A stretch of 9,214 bases of DNA from NCBI RefSeq assembly GCF_028618695.1, contig NZ_JAQIVI010000139.1, positions 1 through 9,214 on the forward strand. The letters run 5' to 3'. Shown piece after piece: positions 1-5,412 of the stretch; within the stretch, counting starts at the first letter, position 1; each line of letters opens with the position of its first letter. The stretch comes from Natrinema soli (GTDB lineage Archaea > Halobacteriota > Halobacteria > Halobacteriales > Natrialbaceae). The notes below the pieces were generated by a model. The model was given only the letters and a program-made list of their open reading frames with translations, had not been told where the DNA came from and searched no databases. The translations under genes and the position numbers were made by a program.

Positions 1-501
1 GGCCTCGCCGGCTTCGAGGTCACCCTCAAGCTGTCGGGCGACGCCGCGACGGTCTCGAACGCCAGCTATCCCGACGCGTACGGGCTGACGACCGATCCGA
101 TCACGAGCGCCGACGGCCGATCGGTGACCGTCGAGGCCGCCGATCTCACCGACGAAGTGACGCCGGGCGCGGCCGACGTCACCCTCGCGACCGTCGAGGT
201 GAACGCCACCGAGACTGCGACCGGTTCGACGACGCTGCGAGTGACGGATTCCCAAGTCGACGCCGACGACGGCGGCCGCATCGAGCCGGCGCTCGAGTCG
301 GGGACGCTCACCGTCGGCGAGAACGGAGCGGAAGCTGCCTCGTCACAGAATGAGGGAACCGAATCGGCGGACGAGACTGCATCCGATGAACCGGATGGTT
401 CCGACGGGTCGGGTTCGGAATCGATTCCCGGCTTCGCCGCCGGGTCGGCGATCGGTGCGATGGCCGTCCTCGCAGCCGCCTTGCTCGCGCGGTCCCGCTG
501 A
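1..501 (+). CDS. PGF-CTERM surface protein with cohesin-like domain (3' end only)
   Basis: The reading frame is open from the first base, so the gene begins upstream; 166 residues are visible. Residues 1 to about 108 are a beta-rich segment with the 'GLAGFEVTL...' opening and a 'PGAADVTLATVEV' stretch, which resembles the cohesin-like domains of haloarchaeal exported proteins. Residues about 113-141 form a Ser/Glu/Asp/Thr/Gly-rich stalk, likely O-glycosylated. The end is a PGF-CTERM signal: PGF at 143-145, a short hydrophobic helix (about 149-162) and a basic RSR tail. In this family the signal is processed by archaeosortase A and the protein is then lipid-anchored on the outer face of the membrane. 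Anchoring is well supported; the role of the cohesin-like part (adhesion or protein binding) is inference. A T-rich stretch shortly after the stop (about 517-522) may help end transcription. Confidence 0.85.
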   Translation, partial: GLAGFEVTLKLSGDAATVSNASYPDAYGLTTDPITSADGRSVTVEAADLTDEVTPGAADVTLATVEVNATETATGSTTLRVTDSQVDADDGGRIEPALESGTLTVGENGAEAASSQNEGTESADETASDEPDGSDGSGSESIPGFAAGSAIGAMAVLAAALLARSR

Positions 502-563
502 CGCCCCTCGATCGGTTCTTTTGCTGGACGCCGTCGAGACGCCGAACGAGTTCGCCCAGTAGC

Positions 564-569
564 TTTACC
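564..569 (+). promoter_or_regulatory. TATA-like box of metY
   Basis: The hexamer TTTACC lies 24-29 bases upstream of the ATG at 593, the spacing for a leaderless haloarchaeal transcript. It lies only 15-20 bases before the other in-frame ATG at 584, which argues for 593 as the start. The match to the haloarchaeal box is only moderate. Confidence 0.5.
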
Positions 570-592
570 GTATATCGCCTTCTATGCCCGGT

Positions 593-1885
593 ATGAGCGA
601 CGATCCCGACTCGGAAGCGCACCGCTTCGCCACGAACAGCGTCCACGCCGGCCAAGAGCCGGATTCGGCCACGGGGGCCCGCGCGCCGCCGATCTATCAG
701 ACCACGTCCTACGTCTTCGACGACACGGACCACGCCGCCGCGCTGTTCGGCCTCGAGGAGTCGGGCAACATCTATTCGCGGATCATGAACCCGACGAACG
801 CGATGTTAGAGGAGCGCATCGCGACGCTCGAGGGCGGCGTCGGCGCGCTCGCCACCTCGTCGGGAATGGCCGCGTTCGACCTCGCAACCTTCATCCTCGC
901 GGAGGTCGGCGACAACATCGTCTCCTCGTCGGCGCTGTACGGCGGAACCTACACCTACCTCACCCACACCGTCGCGAAGCGCGGGATCGAAACCAAGTTC
1001 GTCGACACGCTGGACTACGACGCCTACGCGGAGGCCATCGACGACGACACCGCGTTCGTCCACCTGGAGACGATCGGCAACCCCGCGCTCGTCACGCCGG
1101 ACATCGAGCGCATCGCCGACATCGCACACGAGCACGACGTGCCGCTGTTCGTCGACAACACGTTCGCGACGCCGTACCTCTGCCGGCCGCTCGAGCACGG
1201 CGCGGACCTCGTCTGGAACTCGACGACGAAGTGGATCCACGGCGCGGGTTCGACCGTCGGCGGGATCCTCGTCGACGGCGGCTCGTTCCCCTGGGAGGAG
1301 GGAGACTACCCCGAAATCACCGAGCCGAACCCGGCCTACCACGGTGTCAACTTCCGCGAGACGTTCGGCGACATGGCCTTCTCGGTCGTCGCCCGGACCC
1401 GCGGACTACGGGATCTGGGCAACCAGCAGTCCCCCTTCGACGCCTGGACGACCCTGCAGAAACTCGAGTCGCTGCCCCTGCGAATGGAAAAGCACTGCGA
1501 GAACGCGATGACCGTCGCGGAGTACCTCGAGGAGCACTCGGCGATCGACTGGGTCAACTACCCCGGCCTCGAGAGCCACGAGACCCACGAGGAAGCCAAC
1601 GAGTACCTCGAGGGGGGCTACGGCGGCATGATCACGTTCGGCCTCGAAGGGGGCTACGACGCCGCCGAGACGGTCTGTAACGAGGTCGAACTCACGAGCA
1701 TGCTCGCGAACGTGGGCGACGCGAAGACGCTGATCATCCACCCCGCGAGCACGACCCATCAGCAGCTCACCGAGGAGGAGAAGCTGGCCGGCGGCGTCAC
1801 CGACGACCTCGTGCGCCTCTCGGTGGGAATCGAGGACGTCGACGACGTGATCGCGGACCTCGATCGGGCGATCGAACAGGTGTAG
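593..1885 (+). CDS. metY: O-acetylhomoserine sulfhydrylase (O-acetylhomoserine aminocarboxypropyltransferase)
   Basis: PLP-dependent enzyme of the Cys/Met metabolism family. It would join O-acetyl-L-homoserine with sulfide to give homocysteine and acetate, for methionine synthesis in the cytoplasm. The protein is 430 aa from ATG 593 (433 from ATG 584), normal for MetY. Visible landmarks, numbered from 593: the YSR phosphate-binding motif (61-63), SSGM (89-92) in the cofactor pocket, Asp188 in VDNTFATPYL that pairs with the pyridine nitrogen, and the Schiff-base Lys213 in NSTTKWIHG. The extra-long middle section (WEEGDYPEITEPNPAYHG) is typical of MetY rather than the shorter cystathionine gamma-synthase or gamma-lyase. 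No metX (homoserine acetyltransferase) follows directly, although the two genes are often neighbours; the next gene has its own promoter. The exact substrate (O-acetyl- or O-succinyl-homoserine) cannot be settled from sequence. Confidence 0.93.
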   Translation: MSDDPDSEAHRFATNSVHAGQEPDSATGARAPPIYQTTSYVFDDTDHAAALFGLEESGNIYSRIMNPTNAMLEERIATLEGGVGALATSSGMAAFDLATFILAEVGDNIVSSSALYGGTYTYLTHTVAKRGIETKFVDTLDYDAYAEAIDDDTAFVHLETIGNPALVTPDIERIADIAHEHDVPLFVDNTFATPYLCRPLEHGADLVWNSTTKWIHGAGSTVGGILVDGGSFPWEEGDYPEITEPNPAYHGVNFRETFGDMAFSVVARTRGLRDLGNQQSPFDAWTTLQKLESLPLRMEKHCENAMTVAEYLEEHSAIDWVNYPGLESHETHEEANEYLEGGYGGMITFGLEGGYDAAETVCNEVELTSMLANVGDAKTLIIHPASTTHQQLTEEEKLAGGVTDDLVRLSVGIEDVDDVIADLDRAIEQV

Positions 1886-1892
1886 GACGGAG

Positions 1893-1906
1893 CCGCCGGC
1901 GGTTTT
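1893..1906 (+). terminator. GC palindrome plus T-run after metY
   Basis: A perfect 10-bp palindrome, CCGCCGGCGG (1893-1902), is followed at once by TTTT (1903-1906), eight bases after the metY stop. The stem can only be short once a loop is allowed, so the T-run may be the active part, as in many archaeal terminators. Confidence 0.35.
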
Positions 1907-1929
1907 ACCACGTCGTGACTATCCCTCGT

Positions 1930-1937
1930 CGTTAAGG
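1930..1937 (+). promoter_or_regulatory. TATA-like box of the 1961 gene
   Basis: CGTTAAGG is centred about 27 bases upstream of ATG 1961, so the transcript should be leaderless or nearly so. This fixes the start of the downstream gene and shows that it is not only read through from metY. Confidence 0.55.
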
Positions 1938-1960
1938 TCTCGGGGATCGACTGGTCAAAT

Positions 1961-2350
1961 ATGCCGACCGGAATACTCACGTCAGAGGCGTCGGAGCAGA
2001 TCGTCGCGACCTGTCGGACAGCCATCGGCGACAGTCTCCGTTCGGTTACGTATTTCACGCGCGACGACTACGAGCAGGTCTACCTCCGCGAGGACCTCGA
2101 GCGCGACGCCGATCTCTCGACGTTCATCGGCCACGAGTGGCGCGGGTTCAAAACCACCCAGACCGCGTACGAGGGCTCGGAACTCGGTGCGTACGACTAC
2201 ACGATCCGCGTGTTCGAGAATGGCTTTCTGATCCGCGTGACGAACGACAGCGAGGGCGTCTTCGCCACCACTGACGGACTGACGGTCAAAGATTTCGAAG
2301 AAGTCGCGACGGCGCTGGACGTGTTCCTCAACGAGCGCGAGATTTCGTAG
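1961..2350 (+). CDS. Conserved haloarchaeal protein, probably DUF7522 family
   Basis: A 129-residue soluble acidic protein with no signal peptide or membrane segment. The opening 'IVATCRTAIGDSLRSVTYFTRDDYEQVYLREDLERDADL' is a pattern I recall from the haloarchaeal DUF7522 family; the family name is from memory and not certain. The N-terminal half looks helical, followed by a mixed region with two likely beta-strands (YDYTIRVFENGFLIRVTND, about 82-98) and a C-terminal helix (about 110-124). The YDYT...GFLIRVTN strand pair resembles a small sensory or ligand-binding fold, but no catalytic or metal-binding set is visible. The leaderless promoter and strong haloarchaeal codon bias support a real gene. 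Function unknown. Confidence 0.85.
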   Translation: MPTGILTSEASEQIVATCRTAIGDSLRSVTYFTRDDYEQVYLREDLERDADLSTFIGHEWRGFKTTQTAYEGSELGAYDYTIRVFENGFLIRVTNDSEGVFATTDGLTVKDFEEVATALDVFLNEREIS

Positions 2351-2516
2351 CGTCGTCGTCGCTCGAGCGCTCGAGATCGCGGTCGTCATCGTCGTCCTCC
2401 GCGGGCTCGTCGTCGGCGTCTCGGCCTCTGATCGGGAGGCCGGAGCCGTGGTCGCCGTCCGTTCCGAGGAGGTGAGCGAAGCGACGACGTTCTGCTACGT
2501 GTTTATCCAGACTCAT
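2328..2516 (-). CDS. Doubtful small acidic protein, convergent with the 1961 gene
   Basis: A 62-residue frame on the minus strand. A basic, helix-like N-terminus (MSLDKHVAERRRFAHLLG) is followed by a very acidic tail (DDEPAEDDDDDRDLERSSDDD). Its last 23 bases overlap the 3' end of the convergent gene. For: the composition is like haloarchaeal cytosolic proteins and it fills part of an otherwise empty gap. Against: only a weak TATA-like sequence upstream (TTACTA on minus, roughly 30 bases before the ATG), the first ten codons have low third-position GC, and the acidic tail matches GAC/GTC runs that arise easily in this genome. I do not recognise a family. Confidence 0.25.
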   Translation of the reverse strand: MSLDKHVAERRRFAHLLGTDGDHGSGLPIRGRDADDEPAEDDDDDRDLERSSDDDATKSRAR

Positions 2517-2736
2517 ACCCCGGATCGTATCCTGTTTCCTCCGTAGTAATGCAGTCCATTTTCGATACCAACGGATTACTTCCCCGTGAAACGGTTCCAG
2601 CGACTACCACTGGAGCCGCCGACGCCCGGCTACTGTCACATTTTGTTTCCATCTGCATCCCGCCCCGCACAGATCACAACGTAACAGTCTTCTCACAACG
2701 TAACATCCTTTTCCGCCACGCCCGTGAGTACGCATA
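2351..2736. other. Intergenic stretch between the two unknown genes
   Basis: The 2351-2516 part is GC-rich. It holds a perfect 14-bp palindrome CTCGAGCGCTCGAG (2362-2375) and a stem with 7-bp arms (CGGCCTC 2422-2428 / GAGGCCG 2436-2442) that could end the 1961 transcript, or belong to the doubtful small gene. The 2517-2736 part is clearly richer in A and T and contains the promoter and direct repeats of the 2737 gene. The plus-strand frame 2549-2737 lying over that promoter has poor codon bias and I do not call it. Confidence 0.5.
2674..2712 (+). promoter_or_regulatory. Promoter of the 2737 gene with tandem 13-bp operator-like repeats
   Basis: TCACAACGTAACA occurs exactly at 2674-2686 and again at 2693-2705, a 19-base period. 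The second copy abuts a T-rich box (CTTTT, 2708-2712) centred about 27 bases before ATG 2737. Each repeat has a near-symmetric AACGTAA core. Position next to the basal promoter elements suggests a transcription-factor site, activating if it recruits TFB/TBP or repressing if it covers the BRE. The factor is unknown. Confidence 0.5.
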
Positions 2737-3273
2737 ATGACTGATCTCCCGGCTGCCGTCGAACGCGAACTCGAGTCCCACGACGCCTTCGCCCGAACCG
2801 ACGACGGCTACGACCTCACGACGACCGTCTTCGAGACGACCGTCACAGCCGACGACGCCGAGGGAAAGCGCGACGGCCGCTTTCTGGTCACCGTCGTCCT
2901 CCCCACGCTCGACGCCGCCGTCGCCGACGAGGTCGTCGCGGCCCCCGTCGAAAACGGCTGGTTCGAGACCCTCGAGCGCCGCCTCGAGGACGTCTTCACG
3001 GTCGCCCGCACGAGCACGCACGAGGAACCCGTCATCGAACGCGACACCGACGAGGTCCGGGTTCGCCTCGAGTACACCGCGTGGGACGCCGGCGACGGTG
3101 CCGACGACGCCAAGGCGCTGATCGAGTTCGTCGAAGGGACCTTCGCTCAGGGGATCATCCCCGGCTACGACTATCGCGGCGAAGCGGCGACGCTGCTCGA
3201 GAACGCGCAGGACAGGGGGCAGCAGGCTGCGAACGGGGACGGAGACGGGAACAGTGGCGGCATGCCGTTGTAG
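2737..3273 (+). CDS. Conserved haloarchaeal protein, probably DUF5813 family
   Basis: A 178-residue soluble acidic protein. I recall the pattern 'AFARTDDGYDLTTTVFETTVTA ... VVLPTLDAAVADEV ... GWFETLERRLEDVFTV' from the haloarchaeal DUF5813 family; the family name is from memory. It appears to be one compact alpha/beta domain over about residues 1-165. The C-terminus (after about 166) is a short Gly/Asn/Asp-rich, disordered tail ending GGMPL. There is no signal peptide, membrane helix, Cys/His cluster or nucleotide-binding loop. The start is supported by a T-rich box 25-29 bases upstream, with tandem operator-like repeats just before it, which suggests regulated expression. Function unknown. 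A hairpin-rich repeat element begins eight bases after its stop. Confidence 0.82.
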   Translation: MTDLPAAVERELESHDAFARTDDGYDLTTTVFETTVTADDAEGKRDGRFLVTVVLPTLDAAVADEVVAAPVENGWFETLERRLEDVFTVARTSTHEEPVIERDTDEVRVRLEYTAWDAGDGADDAKALIEFVEGTFAQGIIPGYDYRGEAATLLENAQDRGQQAANGDGDGNSGGMPL

Positions 3274-3280
3274 ACCGAAG

Positions 3281-3593
3281 TTTTACGCTGTCGTTCGAGA
3301 GAGCGAAGCTCTCGCGTGACTGAGCGAATCTCCGATTCGCGAGGTCCGCGAGACCTTTGGTCTCGCTTGATGACGAAAGGCGCGTAGCGCCTTTCGAACC
3401 ACGGGTGCGCCTGCGGCGCACCTCGGCAAAAATTCGATTAAAAGCACAGGAAGACGCTTCGCATCTTCCAAGCCCTCGTTCACTCCGTTCACGAGGACAC
3501 TCCTCCTTCCCCTTCGGGTCAGTCGTCGGCCCGCTCGCTCGGCCGGTCTCACGGCCTCCGGCCGTTCGACTTCTCGCGGCGCGTAGCGCCGCG
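3281..3593 (+). repeat. Mosaic hairpin repeat, copy A
   Basis: Starts 7 bases after the stop of the 2737 gene. It shares four colinear blocks with an inverted copy at 4040-4198: block 1 at 3281-3290 (TTTTACGCTG, identical), block 2 at 3422-3447 (20 of 26 identical), block 3 at 3501-3512 (TCCTCCTTCCCC, identical; identity to the partner reaches back to 3498) and block 4 at 3513-3533 (21 of 21 identical). Between and after the blocks lie hairpins of unrelated sequence but one design, a stem closed by exactly three bases: 3299-3313 (6-bp stem), 3324-3340 (7), 3348-3366 (8), 3374-3396 (10, perfect), 3404-3422 (8), 3449-3469 (9, one mismatch), 3474-3496 (10, two mismatches), 3551-3565 (6) and 3575-3593 (8). 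No convincing protein is encoded. It could be a structured 3' UTR, a composite terminator or a mobile intergenic element. Confidence 0.75.
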
Positions 3594-3769
3594 CACGGCT
3601 TCGCTCGCGGTCGATACCTGGAAACGGCCTGCCCTTCCCCGAGTCCCGCGGCTCTCGCGTCTGCTTGAGCCGCGCTCCCGGCCACCGCAGTCGCGTCTCT
3701 CTGGAATGGCTGTACTCGGACGCGATCGGTATCGGATGAATTTATCACCCAAGTAGACTATCTGACGAT
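3594..3769. other. Spacer between copy A and the small membrane-protein gene
   Basis: GC-rich to about 3700, with one longer-loop stem (CGCGGCTC 3647-3654 / GAGCCGCG 3667-3674, 12-base loop). It then turns AT-richer into the promoter of the 3770 gene. I see no gene in it. Confidence 0.5.
3741..3746 (+). promoter_or_regulatory. TATA box of the 3770 small gene
   Basis: TTTATC is centred about 27 bases before ATG 3770. This is among the clearest boxes in the window, with the right spacing for a leaderless transcript. Confidence 0.65.
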
Positions 3770-3943
3770 ATGGTCCAGAAACGACACAAGGCGATCATCG
3801 GGGTCGCGATGATCCTCTTGGGACTCGCTCAGGCGAGTTCGTACGTCGTGCAACGCAACTTGGGATTCGCGATCTTCGGACTTTTCTACGCCTGTCTCGG
3901 AATCGTGTATCTCTGGGCTGAGGTCTATGCGGTCGACCGATAG
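3770..3943 (+). CDS. Small two-helix membrane protein (57 aa)
   Basis: A 57-residue frame: a basic start MVQKRHK, a hydrophobic helix at about residues 8-27 (AIIGVAMILLGLAQASSYVV), a short basic turn QRN, and a second hydrophobic segment at about 31-50 ending in an aromatic belt (YLWAEVY) and a charged VDR tail. The basic N-terminus and acidic end suggest a hairpin with both ends in the cytoplasm. A strong TATA box at the leaderless distance and the clean two-helix pattern make it real despite its size. It resembles the small, uncharacterised membrane proteins common in haloarchaea; I do not know its function. It stands alone, between two inverted copies of the hairpin repeat, so its position may reflect insertion or rearrangement there. 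TTG, GGA and CTT codons make it slightly less biased than its neighbours. Confidence 0.8.
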   Translation: MVQKRHKAIIGVAMILLGLAQASSYVVQRNLGFAIFGLFYACLGIVYLWAEVYAVDR

Positions 3944-4039
3944 TTGCGAGCGACCGACAGAAAAATGACCAGTTAATGATGGCCCATTCCTCAGCTGTCG
4001 CATCGGCGAACGAGCGGTTCGAAGAACCCGAGTGATGCC

Positions 4040-4198
4040 GTTCACCGAGCGCTTCGCGCTCGGGCCGACGACTGACCCGAAAGCCGCGCTCGCGCGGCTG
4101 GCGGGGAAGGAGGAGTGCTTTTGGTCCAGCTTTTACCGAGGGCCGCCGCACTGTGCGGCAGCTATGCTGCCGTCAGTGCGGTAGACCGCAGCGTAAAA
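4040..4198 (-). repeat. Mosaic hairpin repeat, copy B (inverted relative to copy A)
   Basis: Read on the minus strand it starts 8 bases after the stop codon of the 4207 RAM gene and follows the same order as copy A: block 1 at 4189-4198, block 2 at 4115-4140, block 3 inside 4103-4117, block 4 at 4061-4081. The hairpins differ. Between blocks 1 and 2 it has a nested stem (4146-4181) where copy A has five separate hairpins. Blocks 2 and 3 overlap with no insert, where A has 53 extra bases. Between blocks 3 and 4 it has a 21-base insert (4082-4102) carrying an 8-bp stem, where A has nothing. After block 4 comes CCGAGCGC-TTC-GCGCTCGG (4045-4063). The outer limit near 4040 is uncertain. Confidence 0.72.
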
Positions 4199-4203
4199 GC
4201 TGG
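4126..4203 (-). terminator. Nested stem-loop just downstream of the RAM gene
   Basis: Three stems nest around one centre: 11-bp arms CCAGCTTTTAC (4126-4136) and GTAAAAGCTGG (4193-4203), then 8-bp arms CCGCACTG (4146-4153) and CAGTGCGG (4174-4181), then 7-bp arms CGGCAGC (4156-4162) and GCTGCCG (4166-4172) with a three-base loop. A competing hairpin TGCGGT-AG-ACCGCA (4177-4190) overlaps the second stem. On the minus strand the outer arm begins three bases after the RAM-trkA stop, so it can act as a 3' UTR structure or terminator; the T4 in each outer arm could serve convergent transcripts too. Confidence 0.45.
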
Positions 4204-4206
4204 GTT

Positions 4207-4437
4207 TTAGTCCATAGCAATATACGTCTGCGTGTCTTCGACTCCCTCGATGGCCTGAATGTGGGTCGCCGCGATCTCCTTGACCGCGGCCGGTGACTCG
4301 ACCTGCGCTTTCGCGATGAGGTCGACGTCGCCGGCGACGATGTGGGCCGATCGAACGCCGTCAATCGATTCGATGCTGTCTCTGAGTCGATCCGCCTCGC
4401 CCGTGTTCGCTTTGATCATGACGAATGCTGTAACCAT
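4207..4437 (-). CDS. Stand-alone RAM (Lrp/AsnC ligand-binding) protein, coupled to trkA
   Basis: A 76-residue protein that is entirely the RAM/ACT-like effector domain of Lrp/AsnC regulators, without the N-terminal helix-turn-helix; a full Lrp is about 150 aa. The hallmark AHIVAGDVDLI (31-41) lies between two amphipathic helices, and the protein ends in TYIAMD. RAM domains dimerise through their sheet and often bind amino acids at dimer interfaces. Its ATG overlaps the trkA stop (TGATG, shared base 4437), so the two are translationally coupled and probably made in step. The context makes it a candidate effector-sensing partner of TrkA, which is inference. It matches the other RAM protein here (5413-5643) at 28 of 76 positions without gaps. 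No separate promoter is evident. It should not bind DNA by itself. Confidence 0.88.
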   Translation of the reverse strand: MVTAFVMIKANTGEADRLRDSIESIDGVRSAHIVAGDVDLIAKAQVESPAAVKEIAATHIQAIEGVEDTQTYIAMD

Positions 4438-5195
4438 CAGTTGACACCTCCCGAATCCGAATCCGTCTCCGTCCCGCGCTGGAGTTTCGTTGCCGCCGAA
4501 CTCGAGCCCCCGCCGGCGTTGGCGGCCGCCCGGTTCGGCGGCTCGCCGACCAGGAGCTGGCGGACCTCGCTTAGGACGTCGAAGTCCGCGAGGACGACGA
4601 GTCGATCGCCGTCCTCGAGCGAGAGGTCCTCGTCGGGGATGCCGAGATCGCGGTCGCGCTTCCCGAAGGCGAGGACGGTCGCGTCCGCGGGCAGTTGTAG
4701 TTCGCTGATCGTGTAGCCGTTGACGGGGGCCGCGTCGGTGATCGTGAGTTCGACGACCTGCAGGTGCGGCGCGATATCGGCGATGGCGCGGATCGTCCCG
4801 CCGAGCAGGGCGTTTTTCGCGCCGATCGCGCCCAGCCGCTCGGGGTAGATGATCTCGTCGACCTGATCGGCGTACTTCCGGTAGATCCCCTCGCGGTAGG
4901 CCTCGTCGATCCGCATGACGGTCCGACAACCGTAGTGGTTGCCGATCATGCAGGCGGTGAAGTTGACGTTGAGGTCGCCGGTCAGCGCACCGACGGCGTC
5001 GGCCGCCGCGATACCGGCCTCCTCGAGGACGTCCTCGCGAGAGCCGTCGCCCTCGACGGTGTGAAACCCTTGATCGCGGGCGCGCCTGAGCGTCGGCTCG
5101 TCGCGTTCGACCACCGTTACCTCGTGGTCCTCGTTGCGCAGGACGCGCGCCGTCCGCAGTCCGACCCGTCCGGCCCCGATAATGACGAACCGCAT
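4437..5195 (-). CDS. trkA: TrkA-family K+ uptake regulator (RCK: TrkA-N plus TrkA-C)
   Basis: A 252-residue cytoplasmic, NAD(H)-binding gating subunit of a Trk/Ktr-type potassium transporter. Residues 1 to about 125 are the Rossmann TrkA-N domain: GAGRVG at 7-12, the acidic end of strand 2 at Glu30 that binds the adenosine ribose, and EGDGS at 48-52. Residues about 140-217 are a TrkA-C domain (LQVVELTITD...LEDGDRLVVLAD). The last about 35 residues are a Gly/Ala/Ser-rich, acidic disordered tail. A single RCK unit (not two in tandem as in E. coli TrkA) means it would assemble as a ring of several subunits. No TrkH-type membrane subunit lies in the window, so its partner is elsewhere. A TATA-like box centred 28 bases upstream supports ATG 5195. 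The frame ends inside the start of the downstream RAM gene. Potassium is the main intracellular osmolyte in haloarchaea, so tight control is expected. Confidence 0.92.
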   Translation of the reverse strand: MRFVIIGAGRVGLRTARVLRNEDHEVTVVERDEPTLRRARDQGFHTVEGDGSREDVLEEAGIAAADAVGALTGDLNVNFTACMIGNHYGCRTVMRIDEAYREGIYRKYADQVDEIIYPERLGAIGAKNALLGGTIRAIADIAPHLQVVELTITDAAPVNGYTISELQLPADATVLAFGKRDRDLGIPDEDLSLEDGDRLVVLADFDVLSEVRQLLVGEPPNRAAANAGGGSSSAATKLQRGTETDSDSGGVN

Positions 5196-5220
5196 GGACT
5201 GGGGTACGCTCGCCCCGGTG

Positions 5221-5226
5221 AATAAG
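5221..5226 (-). promoter_or_regulatory. TATA-like box of trkA and its RAM partner
   Basis: On the minus strand this reads CTTATT within AAACTTATT, centred about 28 bases before ATG 5195. It would serve trkA and the coupled RAM gene as one leaderless transcript. Confidence 0.55.
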
Positions 5227-5313
5227 TTTGCCCCCGACTAGCACGGTATTCGTTCGACCGATAGTGGACCGACGCGCGAGTTCGGCGTGACGCTCGAGTT
5301 CGGAGGCTGAGCG

Positions 5314-5332
5314 GACCGTTCCCATAACGGTC
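5314..5332 (-). terminator. Hairpin between the 5413 RAM gene and trkA
   Basis: Perfect 7-bp arms GACCGTT (5314-5320) and AACGGTC (5326-5332) around a 5-base loop, about 80 bases after the stop of the RAM gene on the minus strand and before the trkA promoter. No T-run follows, so a terminator role is weak. Confidence 0.3.
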
Positions 5333-5412
5333 GCGTCCGGCGGCTGCACGGGCCCGCGAGAACACGCGAAACGACGGAGATTGCGGGAGAGCGCGCGACT
5401 GACCCGGTACCG

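Noticed and set aside
2362..2375. Perfect palindrome CTCGAGCGCTCGAG as an operator
   Set aside because: CTCGAG is very common in haloarchaeal DNA and the site lies just after a stop codon, with no promoter near it.
2549..2737. 62-codon plus-strand frame ending at the start of the 2737 gene
   Set aside because: Low third-position GC unlike true genes here, and it covers the promoter box and direct repeats of the next gene.
3281..3593. CRISPR array as an explanation of the repeated stems
   Set aside because: The stems differ in sequence and length, and there is no constant repeat with regular spacers.
3155..3748. Long frames through the hairpin region on both strands (197 codons minus, 103 codons plus at 3357-3668)
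   Set aside because: They run through palindromic stems and shared repeat blocks; the translations are Arg/Ser/Ala-rich, typical of out-of-frame GC-rich haloarchaeal DNA, with no domain pattern.
3281..4198. Composite transposon with terminal inverted repeats around the small membrane protein
   Set aside because: The copies are diverged, no transposase is present, and no target-site duplication is visible at their outer ends; each copy instead abuts a gene end.
4207..5349. A 380-codon minus-strand frame that would fuse an N-terminal extension to the downstream RAM protein
   Set aside because: It reads trkA out of frame (Arg/Gly-rich). TrkA is clear in its own frame, and the RAM protein starts naturally at 4437.
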